Shown in pieces: positions 24,619 through 32,767 of a stretch of 64,000 nt of DNA. The position numbers were made by a program, and so were the translations under genes. Below the pieces are notes generated by a model, which saw only the letters and a program-made list of their open reading frames with translations, was not told the DNA's origin and ran no database searches. The DNA lies in NCBI RefSeq assembly GCF_003434305.1, contig NZ_QKKX01000054.1, positions 62,001-126,000 of the forward strand, written 5' to 3'. Positions within the stretch are counted from its first letter, which is position 1, and each line of letters begins with the position of its first letter. Source of the DNA: Micromonospora sp. MW-13 (GTDB lineage Bacteria > Actinomycetota > Actinomycetes > Mycobacteriales > Micromonosporaceae).

Positions 24619-26199
24619 GTGCGGTTCCTGGACCTGGCGGCCACCTCCGCCGCCGTGGGCGCCACCAGCGGCCGGCGGGCCAAGGTGGAGCTGCTCGCCG
24701 CCGCCCTGAAGTCGCTCGACCCGGCCGAGGTGCCGGCGGGGGCCGGCTGGCTCGCCGGCGAGCTGCGGCAACGCCAGACCGGAGTGGGCTGGGCCGGCCT
24801 GCGTGACCTGCCGCCGCCGGCCGCCGAACCGACCCTGACCGTCGCCGCGGTCGACGCCGCGATCGACGAGATCGCGGCGGTGCGCGGCCCCGGCTCCCAG
24901 GCCCGGCGCCGGGCGCTGCTCGATGCCCTCTTCGCCGGGGCCACCGCCGACGAGCAGCGCATGCTGCGCGGGCTGTTCAGCGGCGAGCTGCGCCAGGGCG
25001 CCCAGGCGGGGCTGCTCGCCGACGCGGTCGCCCGGGCCGCCGACGTGCCGCTGGGCGCCGTCCGCCGGGCCCTGCTGCTCGCCGGCGACCTGCGCGCGGT
25101 CGCGGTGGCCGCCCTGCGCGGCGGCGCCGTCGCGCTGGCCGACTTCGGGCTCCAGGTAGGCCGGCCGCTCGCCCCGATGCTGGCCCAGAGCGCCCCCTCG
25201 GTCGACGAGGCGCTGGCCGCGACCGGCGTCCCCGCCGTGGTCGACGTGAAGCTCGACGGCATCCGCATCCAGGTGCACCGCGCGGGCTCCGACATCGCGG
25301 TCTTCACCCGCAGCCTGGACGAGATCACCGCCCGGGTGCCCGAGGTGGTCGCCGCCGTCCGGGCGCTGCCCGCCCGGGAGCTGGTGCTCGACGGCGAGGC
25401 GATCGGGTTGGACGCCACCGGCCGGCCGCTGCCGTTCCAGCAGACGGCCAGCCGGGCCGCCCGGCGCACCACGCCGAGCACCGCCGGCCCCGCCCCGGTC
25501 GCCCCGGCGGTCCTCGCCGCCGCCGGGACCACCGGCGAGGCCGTGCTGACGCCGTACTTCTTCGACCTGCTGCACCTCGACGGGGAGGACCTGGTCGACC
25601 GGCCGGGCCGGGAGCGGTGGGCGGCGCTGGCCGGGGCCGTCGACCCGAGGCTGCTGGTCGGCCGGTTGGAGGTCGACGGGCCGGAGCCGGCCGGGGCGGC
25701 CTTCGCCGCGGCCCTGGACGCCGGCCAGGAGGGGGTGGTGGTCAAGTCCCTCGACGCCCCCTACGACGCCGGGCGGCGCGGCGCGGCCTGGGTGAAGGTG
25801 AAACCCCGGCACACCCTCGACCTGGTGGTGCTCGCGGTGGAGTGGGGCAGCGGCCGGCGCAGCGGGTGGCTGTCGAACCTGCACCTCGGCGCGCGGGCCT
25901 CGGGCAGCGGCGAGTTCGTCATGCTCGGCAAGACGTTCAAGGGGCTCACCGACGAGTTGCTGCGCTGGCAGACCGAGCGGTTCCTCGCCCTCGCCGTGGA
26001 GCGGGGCGACTGGGTGGTCCGGGTCCGGCCCGAGCAGGTCGTGGAGATCGCCTTCGACGGCGTCCAGACCAGCTCCCGCTACCCGGGCGGGCTGGCGCTG
26101 CGCTTCGCCCGCGTGGTCCGTTACCGCAGCGACAAGACCGCCGCCGAGGCGGACACGATCGACGCGGTCCGGGCCATCCACGCCGGTCGCCGGTCCTGA
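24619..26199 (+). CDS. ATP-dependent DNA ligase
   Basis: This 526-residue ligase has an N-terminal helical DNA-binding domain (residues about 1-200), the nucleotidyltransferase core with the adenylated lysine in DVKLDGIRIQVH, ELVLDGEAI, FFDLLHLDGEDL, EGVVVKSLDAPY, and WVKVKPRHTLDLVVL, then an OB-fold ending KTAAEADTIDAVRAI. Adjacent LigD or Ku genes are absent, so it resembles the stand-alone actinobacterial LigB/C type used in repair. GTG 24619 starts the family N-terminus (RFLDLAATSAAV). It is convergent with the next gene, with an imperfect G/C hairpin between them at 26203-26255. Confidence 0.9.
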   Translation: MRFLDLAATSAAVGATSGRRAKVELLAAALKSLDPAEVPAGAGWLAGELRQRQTGVGWAGLRDLPPPAAEPTLTVAAVDAAIDEIAAVRGPGSQARRRALLDALFAGATADEQRMLRGLFSGELRQGAQAGLLADAVARAADVPLGAVRRALLLAGDLRAVAVAALRGGAVALADFGLQVGRPLAPMLAQSAPSVDEALAATGVPAVVDVKLDGIRIQVHRAGSDIAVFTRSLDEITARVPEVVAAVRALPARELVLDGEAIGLDATGRPLPFQQTASRAARRTTPSTAGPAPVAPAVLAAAGTTGEAVLTPYFFDLLHLDGEDLVDRPGRERWAALAGAVDPRLLVGRLEVDGPEPAGAAFAAALDAGQEGVVVKSLDAPYDAGRRGAAWVKVKPRHTLDLVVLAVEWGSGRRSGWLSNLHLGARASGSGEFVMLGKTFKGLTDELLRWQTERFLALAVERGDWVVRVRPEQVVEIAFDGVQTSSRYPGGLALRFARVVRYRSDKTAAEADTIDAVRAIHAGRRS

Positions 26200-26270
26200 C
26201 CGGCCCCCGGGGCCACCCCGTCGGCGGGCGCTGTCCCGTGACGGAGGGCCCCGGGCCGGCGGCGTCGGGG

Positions 26271-27185
26271 TCAGCGCATCGACAGCGACCGGGCGTAGTT
26301 GACCTGGTTGTTGACGTGCATGACCTGCCCCTGGTCGGTGACGGGGATGCGGGCCACGTACTGCCGGGGCCCGCTGGTGACCGTGACCTGCACGGTGCCG
26401 TGGTGCCGGGTCTCCTTGATCAACAGGAAGAGCAGGCTGAAGATGGTGAGGCAGAAGAACCCGAGGACGGCGCAGACGATCGCCCAGGGGGCGATCTTCT
26501 CCTCCTTCTGCCAGTAGTCGGCGACGTGCCACTGCGCCCCGGCCAGGGGCAGCACGCCGGCCGGCGTACGGATCTCCGGCGGCGTCACCATGATCTCGCC
26601 GATCTGCACCGCCACGGCGGACGGCGCCCCGTAGTGCGGGCCGCCCGGGGCCGCAGTCGGCGGCGCCATCACGGGCGGGTGCGGCCCGGGCCGACCGGCG
26701 GCCGGCGGTACGGAGTACTGAACCGGCGGTGCCGAGTACGGGTCCGGCGGTGCGGAGTACTGGGCCGGCGGCGCGGAGTACGGGGCGGGCGGTGCCGAGT
26801 AGTGAACCGGCGGCGCGGAGTACTGGGCGGGCGGTGCCGAGTACTGGTCCGGCGGTGCCGAGTACTGGGCGGCTGCCGGGGCTGCCGGGAACTGGTCGGC
26901 AGGTGGGGCGGGGAACGGCCGCGTGGCGGGCAGTGCGGCGGGCAGTGCGACGGGCGGGGGAGCGGCGAACGGGTTGGCCGTGGCCGGAAATCCGGCCGGC
27001 GGGGTCGAGTACGTCGTCGACCGGGGCGTGACCGCCCAGGGATCGGTCGACGGGTGCGTCGTCGTCACCGGCTCCGACGGATGCGCCAGGGGCGGCGGCT
27101 CCGGGTGCGGCGGCTCCGGGTGCGGCGGTGGCGTGGGATCAGGGGTCACCGTGACCCCCCACGGAAGTTGATCACCTGCGGACAC
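26271..27185 (-). CDS. Proline-rich membrane protein with YSAPPxx heptad repeats
   Basis: This protein of about 304 residues has a proline-rich N-terminal half with eight tandem copies of Y-S-A-P-P-x-x (one copy has V for A), then a short conserved region, one strong hydrophobic segment (APWAIVCAVLGFFCLTIFSL plus following residues) and a C-terminal domain with VTVTSGPRQYVARIPV. This layout fits DUF6232-like actinobacterial membrane proteins. I chose GTG 27185, preceded by GGCGGAA. The repeats are probably an extended linker on one side of the membrane. Function is unknown. Confidence 0.65.
   Translation of the reverse strand: MSAGDQLPWGVTVTPDPTPPPHPEPPHPEPPPLAHPSEPVTTTHPSTDPWAVTPRSTTYSTPPAGFPATANPFAAPPPVALPAALPATRPFPAPPADQFPAAPAAAQYSAPPDQYSAPPAQYSAPPVHYSAPPAPYSAPPAQYSAPPDPYSAPPVQYSVPPAAGRPGPHPPVMAPPTAAPGGPHYGAPSAVAVQIGEIMVTPPEIRTPAGVLPLAGAQWHVADYWQKEEKIAPWAIVCAVLGFFCLTIFSLLFLLIKETRHHGTVQVTVTSGPRQYVARIPVTDQGQVMHVNNQVNYARSLSMR
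26704..26871 (-). repeat. Eight tandem 21-bp coding repeats
   Basis: The 168-base tract encodes eight heptapeptides of consensus YSAPPxx on the minus strand. Unit variation is mostly in the last two codons. Such a tract is prone to length change by slippage. Confidence 0.8.
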
Positions 27186-27268
27186 TACAACGTTCCGCCG
27201 TGTCGCGGGCCCGCCGATCGTCCGGCGGCTGGCCGGAGTTCCCCTCCGAATCGTCGAGCCCGCAGGTG

Positions 27269-28090
27269 TCAGGCCGGGGTGGTCGGGATGGGCTCGGCGG
27301 CCCGGTCGACCGGCTTGCGCGGCTCGTCCAGCCCGGCCATCCGGCGGGCCTCCCGCCGGGCCACCCAGCCGTAGCCGAAGAGCGTCATGGCGGCGAACAG
27401 CCACCACTGCACCACGTACCCGAAGTTCTGCCAGTTGTTGGTGTGCCCGATCGGCACCGCCTGGAACAGCGGGTCGGCGGCCGGCGTCTGCTCGTCCAGC
27501 AGGACGTACGCGCCGTGCACCGGGTACGGCAGTTCGCCGGCCAGCCGGGGGACGGCGATCCGACGGGTCTCCAGCCGGCCCGCGCGCCGGTCGACGGCCC
27601 CGCCGCCGCTCTCGGTCGGGTGCACCCGACCCACCACGGTCACCTCGCCCTGCGGCACCGGCGGAAGCTGCGGCTGGGCCATCGCGCCGCCGGGCGCCGG
27701 CGGCACCCAGCCCTGGTCGACGAGTACGGCCGTGCCGTCGGCGAGGACCAGCGGGGTGACCACCTCGAAGCCGACCCGGTTGTCGACCGTCCGGCCGCGC
27801 ACCAGGACGACGTTCGCCGGGTCGTACCGCCCGGTCGCGGTGACCCGGGTCCAGGTGGCCTCGTCGGCGGGGGCCGGGCCGGCGGTGCCGGCGCCCCCGC
27901 TCGGCGCGGGCACGGCGTCCCGCAGCGGCACCGGGGCCATCCGCTCCCCGGCGTCGATCCGCTCGTTGATCGCCGTCCGGCCCCGGTAGCGGTCCAGCTG
28001 CCAGTTGCCGAGCAGCACCATCACGGCCGCAGCGACCAGGGTCAGTGCGAGGATGCCCAGCCAGCGTGGCGTCAGGAGGAACCGGTACAC
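27269..28090 (-). CDS. SURF1-like cytochrome oxidase biogenesis protein
   Basis: This 273-residue protein has two membrane segments, at residues about 10-30 (LGILALTLVAAAVMVLLGNW) and about 220-242 (FGYVVQWWLFAAMTLFGYGW), with an outer domain containing QLDRYRGRTAINERI, GRYDPANVVLVRGRTVDNRV and VLVDQGWVPP. This is the SURF1 family pattern. It should assist assembly of the aa3-type terminal oxidase. It lies between the proline-rich membrane gene and the PBP gene, all on the minus strand. Confidence 0.85.
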   Translation of the reverse strand: MYRFLLTPRWLGILALTLVAAAVMVLLGNWQLDRYRGRTAINERIDAGERMAPVPLRDAVPAPSGGAGTAGPAPADEATWTRVTATGRYDPANVVLVRGRTVDNRVGFEVVTPLVLADGTAVLVDQGWVPPAPGGAMAQPQLPPVPQGEVTVVGRVHPTESGGGAVDRRAGRLETRRIAVPRLAGELPYPVHGAYVLLDEQTPAADPLFQAVPIGHTNNWQNFGYVVQWWLFAAMTLFGYGWVARREARRMAGLDEPRKPVDRAAEPIPTTPA

Positions 28091-28185
28091 GCGTCGAGGC
28101 TACCCGTATGACGGCCACCACTGGCCGCGGCGGGCCACCACGGCCCCGCAGCCGCCGGCCGGGCCGGGCGTAGGCGGGCTACAAG

Positions 28186-28203
28186 GAGCACCGGGCGGTG
28201 CTC
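28186..28203. terminator. Hairpin after the PBP gene
   Basis: GAGCACC (28186-28192) pairs with GGTGCTC (28197-28203) across a 4-base loop, 15 bases beyond the PBP stop on the minus strand. It is short but perfectly paired. Confidence 0.55.
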
Positions 28204-28217
28204 GGGTGGGTGGTGGG

Positions 28218-30350
28218 TCAGCCGACTATTGCGTCGGAGGGTGGGGTGAACTGGCGGGTGGGTTGGCCCTTGAGGGCGTCGTGGAGGGTCTGGGCGACCG
28301 CGTTGACCGGGATCTGGGACTGGCCGTCGCCCACCGCGTTGAACGGATTGTCCGGGTCGGCGATGAAGCTCGCCGCCGCCAGCTCCGGGGTGTACCCGAC
28401 GAACCAGGCCGACCGGGTGCTGTCCGTGGTGCCCGTCTTGCCGGCCACCGGCCGTCCCACGGTGCCCCGCACGCTGTCCGCCGTCGACCAGCCCCCGCAG
28501 CCACCCTTCGCCGGGGTGTCCCCGGTGGGGCAGCGGGCGGCGTCGGTGGCGGCCCGGGCGGCGTCCGCGCTGACCACCTGTCGGCAGCGCGGCTTGGCGA
28601 TCTCCCGCTCGATCCCGCCGGCCGTGGTGTACGTCGCCGGATTGCCGTCCCGGTTGCTGATCGACTGGACCGGCATCGCCTCGCAGTACCGCCCGTCGGC
28701 GGCGATCGCGGCGTAGGCGTTCGCCATCTCCAGCGGGGTGGCGTCGGAGACGCCGAGGGTGAACGCGCCCCACTTCTTCGCCTTGCCGGGTGACGCCTGC
28801 TCCCGGTCGACGTCGGTGCGCCAGCGCAGCCCGAGCTGCTCGGCGAGCCGGACCGCGGCGTCCGCCCCGACCTTCTCCTCCAGTTGTACGAAGTAGGTGT
28901 TCACCGACTTGCCGAAGCCGGACCACATGGTCTGCCGGCCGGTCATCGCGGCGCTCGCGTTGGACGGGGCCCAGCCGTCGTAGATCGCCGACTGGTACTT
29001 GTACGGCGAGTCGTACGCGGTGGACAGCGGCATGCCCGCGTTGAGCGCGGCCAGCATCGGGAACATCTTGAACGTCGACCCGGCCTGGTACCCGGGCAGA
29101 TCGCCGCCGCCGAGCAGCGGCGCGACCGTGTTCGGGTAGTTCGCCTTCACCTTCGGGCCGGCCTCCGGGTTCGAGCTGAGCCCGTTCTCGCTGACGTCCA
29201 GCGAGTAGTTCCGGTTCACCGCCATCGCCTTCACCCGCCCGGTCCCCGGTTCGGCGAGCACGATGCCGTTGGCGAACGGGCTGCCGGTGCTGTCCTTGGC
29301 CCCGACGTTGTTCTCGGCCGCCTCCTGCATCTTCGGGTCGATGCTGAGCACGATCCGGTAGCCGCCCCGGCGCAGCTTGTCCATCCGTTCCAGCCGGTTC
29401 TCGCCGAACGCCGGCTGCGCGCTCCACCAGTTCTTGAGGTAGTCGCAGGCGAAGCCCCAGCTGTTGTACTTCTCCGGCAGCGAGGCGCAGTCGTTCGGCG
29501 GGTTGGTCAGCCGTAGCTGGATCGGCTCGGCCTTCGCCGCCGTGGCGTCGTCCGGCGAGAGGTAGCCGAGCTGGGCCATCCGGTCGAGCACGTAGTTGCG
29601 CCGCCCGGTGGCGTCCTTCTGGTCGGAGGTGACCGGATCGTACTCCGACGGGGACTTGACCAGGCCGGCGAGGGTGGCCGACTCGGCCGGGGTGAGGGTG
29701 GCCGGCGTCTTGGAGAAGAAGATCTGCGCGGCGGCGTAGATGCCGTACGCCCGGTGGCCGAAGTACGCGGAGTTCAGGTAGCGCTCCAGGATCTGCTCCT
29801 TGCTCAGCTCCTTCTCCACGTCCAGGGCCATCCGCATCTCCTTGACCTTGCGCAGGCTGGTCTGCTGGGTGGCCTCCTGGACCTCCTTCGGGGTCCGGGC
29901 GCTGTCGCGCAGGGCCATCCGGACGAACTGCATGGTCAGGGTCGACGCGCCCTGGGACACCCCGCCGGAGCGGGAGTTGGCCACGAAGGCCCGGGCGACG
30001 CCCTTCGGGTCGACGCCGTGGTGTTGGTAGAAGCGGCTGTCCTCGGCGGCCACGATGGCCTGCTGGATGTTCGGGGACATGTCCGACAGCTTCGTGTAGC
30101 GCCGGTACTCCTCGTAGAACATCGTCAGCACGGTCTTGCCGTCGGGCGCGTACAGGTAGGAGGTCTCGGCGGGCAGCGCGGTGCGCAGGATGTTCGTCTT
30201 CTGCTCCACGGCGTGCGCGGTGGCCTTGGCGCCGAGCCCGGTGAAGGCGGCCAGCGGGTAGAGGGCTCCGGCGAGCACGATGCCCGCGATCAGCCCGGCA
30301 CGTAGGAGAGGGACGAGACGACCAGCGCCAGCAAGGGGTCGGTTGCTCAC
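28218..30350 (-). CDS. Class A penicillin-binding protein (transglycosylase/transpeptidase)
   Basis: This 710-residue protein polymerises and crosslinks peptidoglycan. One N-terminal membrane anchor (residues about 13-35) is followed by the GT51 domain with VAAEDSRFYQHHGVDPKGVA (catalytic glutamate), GASTLTMQFVRMAL and RYLNSAYFGHRAYGI. The transpeptidase domain has the nucleophile motif AGSTFKMF, SVN in GKSVNTYF and the KTG motif GKTGTTD. Four cysteines in the C-terminal region (CEAM, PRCRQ, ARCPTG, GGCGGW) may form disulfides. GTG 30350 starts it. The palindrome at 30366-30384 is directly upstream and could be its operator. Confidence 0.93.
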   Translation of the reverse strand: MSNRPLAGAGRLVPLLRAGLIAGIVLAGALYPLAAFTGLGAKATAHAVEQKTNILRTALPAETSYLYAPDGKTVLTMFYEEYRRYTKLSDMSPNIQQAIVAAEDSRFYQHHGVDPKGVARAFVANSRSGGVSQGASTLTMQFVRMALRDSARTPKEVQEATQQTSLRKVKEMRMALDVEKELSKEQILERYLNSAYFGHRAYGIYAAAQIFFSKTPATLTPAESATLAGLVKSPSEYDPVTSDQKDATGRRNYVLDRMAQLGYLSPDDATAAKAEPIQLRLTNPPNDCASLPEKYNSWGFACDYLKNWWSAQPAFGENRLERMDKLRRGGYRIVLSIDPKMQEAAENNVGAKDSTGSPFANGIVLAEPGTGRVKAMAVNRNYSLDVSENGLSSNPEAGPKVKANYPNTVAPLLGGGDLPGYQAGSTFKMFPMLAALNAGMPLSTAYDSPYKYQSAIYDGWAPSNASAAMTGRQTMWSGFGKSVNTYFVQLEEKVGADAAVRLAEQLGLRWRTDVDREQASPGKAKKWGAFTLGVSDATPLEMANAYAAIAADGRYCEAMPVQSISNRDGNPATYTTAGGIEREIAKPRCRQVVSADAARAATDAARCPTGDTPAKGGCGGWSTADSVRGTVGRPVAGKTGTTDSTRSAWFVGYTPELAAASFIADPDNPFNAVGDGQSQIPVNAVAQTLHDALKGQPTRQFTPPSDAIVG

Positions 30351-30365
30351 AGGGTCAAGCTATGA

Positions 30366-30384
30366 CATTTCCGATTCGGAAATG
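30366..30384. promoter_or_regulatory. Palindrome CATTTCCG-N3-CGGAAATG in divergent PBP/cobC promoter
   Basis: Eight-base arms separated by ATT lie 16 bases upstream of the PBP start in an A/T-richer stretch that also includes CATAAA. The symmetric form and placement suggest a repressor or activator site controlling the PBP gene, the rightward cobC-like gene, or both. It is not the cobalamin riboswitch box. Confidence 0.45.
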
Positions 30385-30483
30385 AGAAGAATTCATAAAC
30401 GGGAAGGTGGGTCGGCGGGTGGTGACGCGGCCCACCCCGGGATGCGCTGTCCCGCACGGCGGCTTCCCGGCAGGATCGCGGAC

Positions 30484-31566
30484 ATGCGTGCTCAGCCGGC
30501 ATCGACGACCCCCACCCGGGATGAGCCGGACCTCGGCCACCACGGGGACGCCGAGGTCGGCGACGGCCTGGTCGACCTCGCGGTCAACGTGCGGCGGGCC
30601 CCGATGCCGGACTGGCTGGCCGACCCGATCACCGCGGCGCTGGGCGACCTGGCCGCGTACCCGGACCCCCGGCCGGCACGCGCGGCCGTCGCCGGCCGGC
30701 ACGGGCGTCCCCCGGAGGAGGTACTGCTCACCGCCGGGGCGGCCGAGGGGTTCGTGCTGCTCGCCCGGGCGCTGACCGGGATGCGCCGGCCGGTGGTCGT
30801 GCACCCGCAGTTCACCGAGCCGGAGGCCGCGCTGCGGGCCGCCGGGCACGAGGTCGAGCGGGTGCTGCTCGACCCGGCGGAGGACTTCCGGCTCGATCCC
30901 GCCCGGGTGCCGGACGACGCCGACCTCGTCATGATCGGCAACCCGACCAACCCCACCTCGGTGCTGCATCCGGCCGCCGATCTCGCCGCGCTGGCCCGCC
31001 CCGGCCGCGTCCTCGTCGTCGACGAGGCGTTCGCCGACACCACCGCCGCGCCCGGCGTACCGGGTGAACCGGCGTCCCTGGCCGCCCGCCGGGACCTGCC
31101 CGGCCTGGTCGTGGTGCGCAGCCTGACCAAGACCTGGGGGCTGGCCGGGCTGCGGATCGGCTACCTGCTCGGCGACGCCGGGCTGCTGGCCCGGCTGGCC
31201 GCGGCCCAGCCGCTCTGGGCGGTCTCCACCCCGGCGCTCGCCGCCGCCACCGCCTGCGCCTCCCCGGCCGCCGTCGCGGCCGAGCGCGCGATCGCCGCCG
31301 CGCTGGCGGCCGACCGCGACCACCTGTCCGCCCGCCTGTCGGCCCTGCCGGGGGTACGCGTCGCGGGCCGCCCGGCCAGCGCGTTCGTGCTGGTCCACCT
31401 GCCCGGCGCGGCCGAGGTACGGCAGCGCCTGCGCCAGTGCGGCTGGGCGGTACGCCGGGGCGACACCTTCCCCGGCCTCGGCCCCGACTGGCTGCGGGTG
31501 GCTGTACGCGACCGGGCCACCACCGACGCGTTCACCCAGATACTGGCGGAGATCCTGGAGGCATGA
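30484..31566 (+). CDS. cobC: Threonine-phosphate decarboxylase-like aminotransferase (CobC)
   Basis: This 360-residue PLP-dependent fold type I enzyme is related to histidinol-phosphate aminotransferase. The PLP-binding lysine is in SLTKTWGLAGLRIGYLLGD. Other family segments are AAYPDPRPARAAVAGRHG, GAAEGFVLLARAL, GNPTNPTSV and VDEAFAD. In cobalamin pathways such proteins supply aminopropanol phosphate from threonine phosphate. Coupling to cobT (ATGA overlap) supports this over a histidine role. ATG 30484 was chosen as the first start close to the conserved region. Confidence 0.8.
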   Translation: MRAQPASTTPTRDEPDLGHHGDAEVGDGLVDLAVNVRRAPMPDWLADPITAALGDLAAYPDPRPARAAVAGRHGRPPEEVLLTAGAAEGFVLLARALTGMRRPVVVHPQFTEPEAALRAAGHEVERVLLDPAEDFRLDPARVPDDADLVMIGNPTNPTSVLHPAADLAALARPGRVLVVDEAFADTTAAPGVPGEPASLAARRDLPGLVVVRSLTKTWGLAGLRIGYLLGDAGLLARLAAAQPLWAVSTPALAAATACASPAAVAAERAIAAALAADRDHLSARLSALPGVRVAGRPASAFVLVHLPGAAEVRQRLRQCGWAVRRGDTFPGLGPDWLRVAVRDRATTDAFTQILAEILEA

Positions 31567-32636
31567 TGCTCGAGTCCACGGTCGCGGCGATCCGGCCGCT
31601 CGACGAGCCGGCGATGGTGGCCGCCGGGGAGCTGCACGGCCGGCTCACCAAGCCGGCCGGCTCGCTGGGCGCCCTGGAGGAACTCTCCGTCCGGCTCGCC
31701 GGGCTGGCCGCCGCCTGCCCCCCGCCGCTGCCCGAGCCGGCCGCCGTGGCGATCTTCGCCGGCGACCACGGCGTGCACGCCCAGGGGGTGACCCCCTGGC
31801 CGCAGGAGGTCACCGCGCAGATGGTCGGCAACTTCCTGGCCGGCGGGGCGGTGGTCAACGCGTTCGCCCGGCAGGTCGGCGCCTCGGTCACCGTGGTCGA
31901 CGTCGGCCTCGCCACCCCGCTGCCGCCCGCCCCGCCCGTCCCGGCGGGCGGTCCCCGGCTGGTGGCGGCGAACGTACGCCCCGGCACCCGTGACCTCGCC
32001 GTCACCGCCGCCCTCACCCGGGACGAGGCCCGCGCCGCCGTGGAGACCGGCATCCGGGTCGCCCGGGAGTTGATCGACGCCGGGGCGGGCATCCTGCTCA
32101 CCGGGGACATGGGCATCGGCAACACCACCCCGGCCGCCGTGCTGGTCGCCGCGTTCACCGGCATCGCCCCGGCCGAGGCGACCGGTCGGGGCACCGGGGT
32201 GGACGACCCGACGTACGCCCGCAAGGTCGACGTGGTCCGGGCGGCACTGGCCCGGCACGCCCCCGACCCGGCCGACCCGCTCGGCGTGCTCGCCGCGGTC
32301 GGCGGCCTGGAGCACGCCGCCCTGGCCGGGCTGATCCTGGGCGCCGCCGCTCGCCGGGTGCCGGTGCTGCTCGACGGGGTGATCGCGGTCAGCGCGGCGC
32401 TCGCCGCCGCCGCGTTCGCCCCGGAGGCGGTGGGCGCGATGGTCGCCGGGCACCGCTCGGCCGAGCCGGGCGCGTCGGCCGCGCTGCGCCACCTCGGGCT
32501 CGACCCGCTGATCGACCTCGGGCTGCGCCTCGGCGAGGGCACCGGCGCGCTGCTCGCCCTGCCGGTGGTCACCGGCGCGGTCCGGGTGCTGCACGAGGTG
32601 GCCACCTTCGACTCGGCCGGGGTGGCCGAGAAGTGA
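31563..32636 (+). CDS. cobT: Nicotinate-nucleotide--dimethylbenzimidazole phosphoribosyltransferase CobT
   Basis: This 357-residue enzyme makes alpha-ribazole phosphate for the lower ligand of cobalamin. Family signatures are RLTKPAGSLGALEELSVRLA, AIFAGDHGVHAQGVTPWPQE, GDMGIGNTTPAAVL, VLLDGVIAVSAAL, HRSAEPGA and the catalytic glutamate in LRLGEGTGALLALP. The ATG overlaps the cobC stop (ATGA). Its stop overlaps the GTG of a possible 44-residue ORF that leads into cysG. Confidence 0.95.
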   Translation: MMLESTVAAIRPLDEPAMVAAGELHGRLTKPAGSLGALEELSVRLAGLAAACPPPLPEPAAVAIFAGDHGVHAQGVTPWPQEVTAQMVGNFLAGGAVVNAFARQVGASVTVVDVGLATPLPPAPPVPAGGPRLVAANVRPGTRDLAVTAALTRDEARAAVETGIRVARELIDAGAGILLTGDMGIGNTTPAAVLVAAFTGIAPAEATGRGTGVDDPTYARKVDVVRAALARHAPDPADPLGVLAAVGGLEHAALAGLILGAAARRVPVLLDGVIAVSAALAAAAFAPEAVGAMVAGHRSAEPGASAALRHLGLDPLIDLGLRLGEGTGALLALPVVTGAVRVLHEVATFDSAGVAEK

Positions 32637-32767
32637 GCGGGCGAGCGATCCGGTTCCGTGCCACCGCGGGGCGGGGCGAGCGGACCGTCCGGCCCGGCGG
32701 CGCGGCGTCCGTCGCGGTGGCACGCAGCGGGCGGACGATCCGGCCCGGTGCCGGGGCGGCGGCGTGA
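32633..32767 (+). CDS. Possible small arginine-rich protein bridging cobT and cysG
   Basis: A 44-residue frame starts with GTG overlapping the cobT stop (GTGA) and ends with TGA overlapping the cysG start (GTGA). It fits between the two genes exactly and in phase. It encodes an arginine/glycine/alanine-rich peptide with two similar halves (RFRATAGRGERTVRPGGAAS; RSGRTIRPGAGAA). It may be a genuine coupled small gene, or only a spacer whose open frame is favoured by high G+C content. No homologue is known to me. Confidence 0.3.
   Translation: MSGRAIRFRATAGRGERTVRPGGAASVAVARSGRTIRPGAGAAA

Noticed and set aside
26704..26871. CRISPR-like tandem repeats
   Set aside because: The 21-bp units are contiguous, in frame and encode YSAPPxx; there are no spacers or cas genes.
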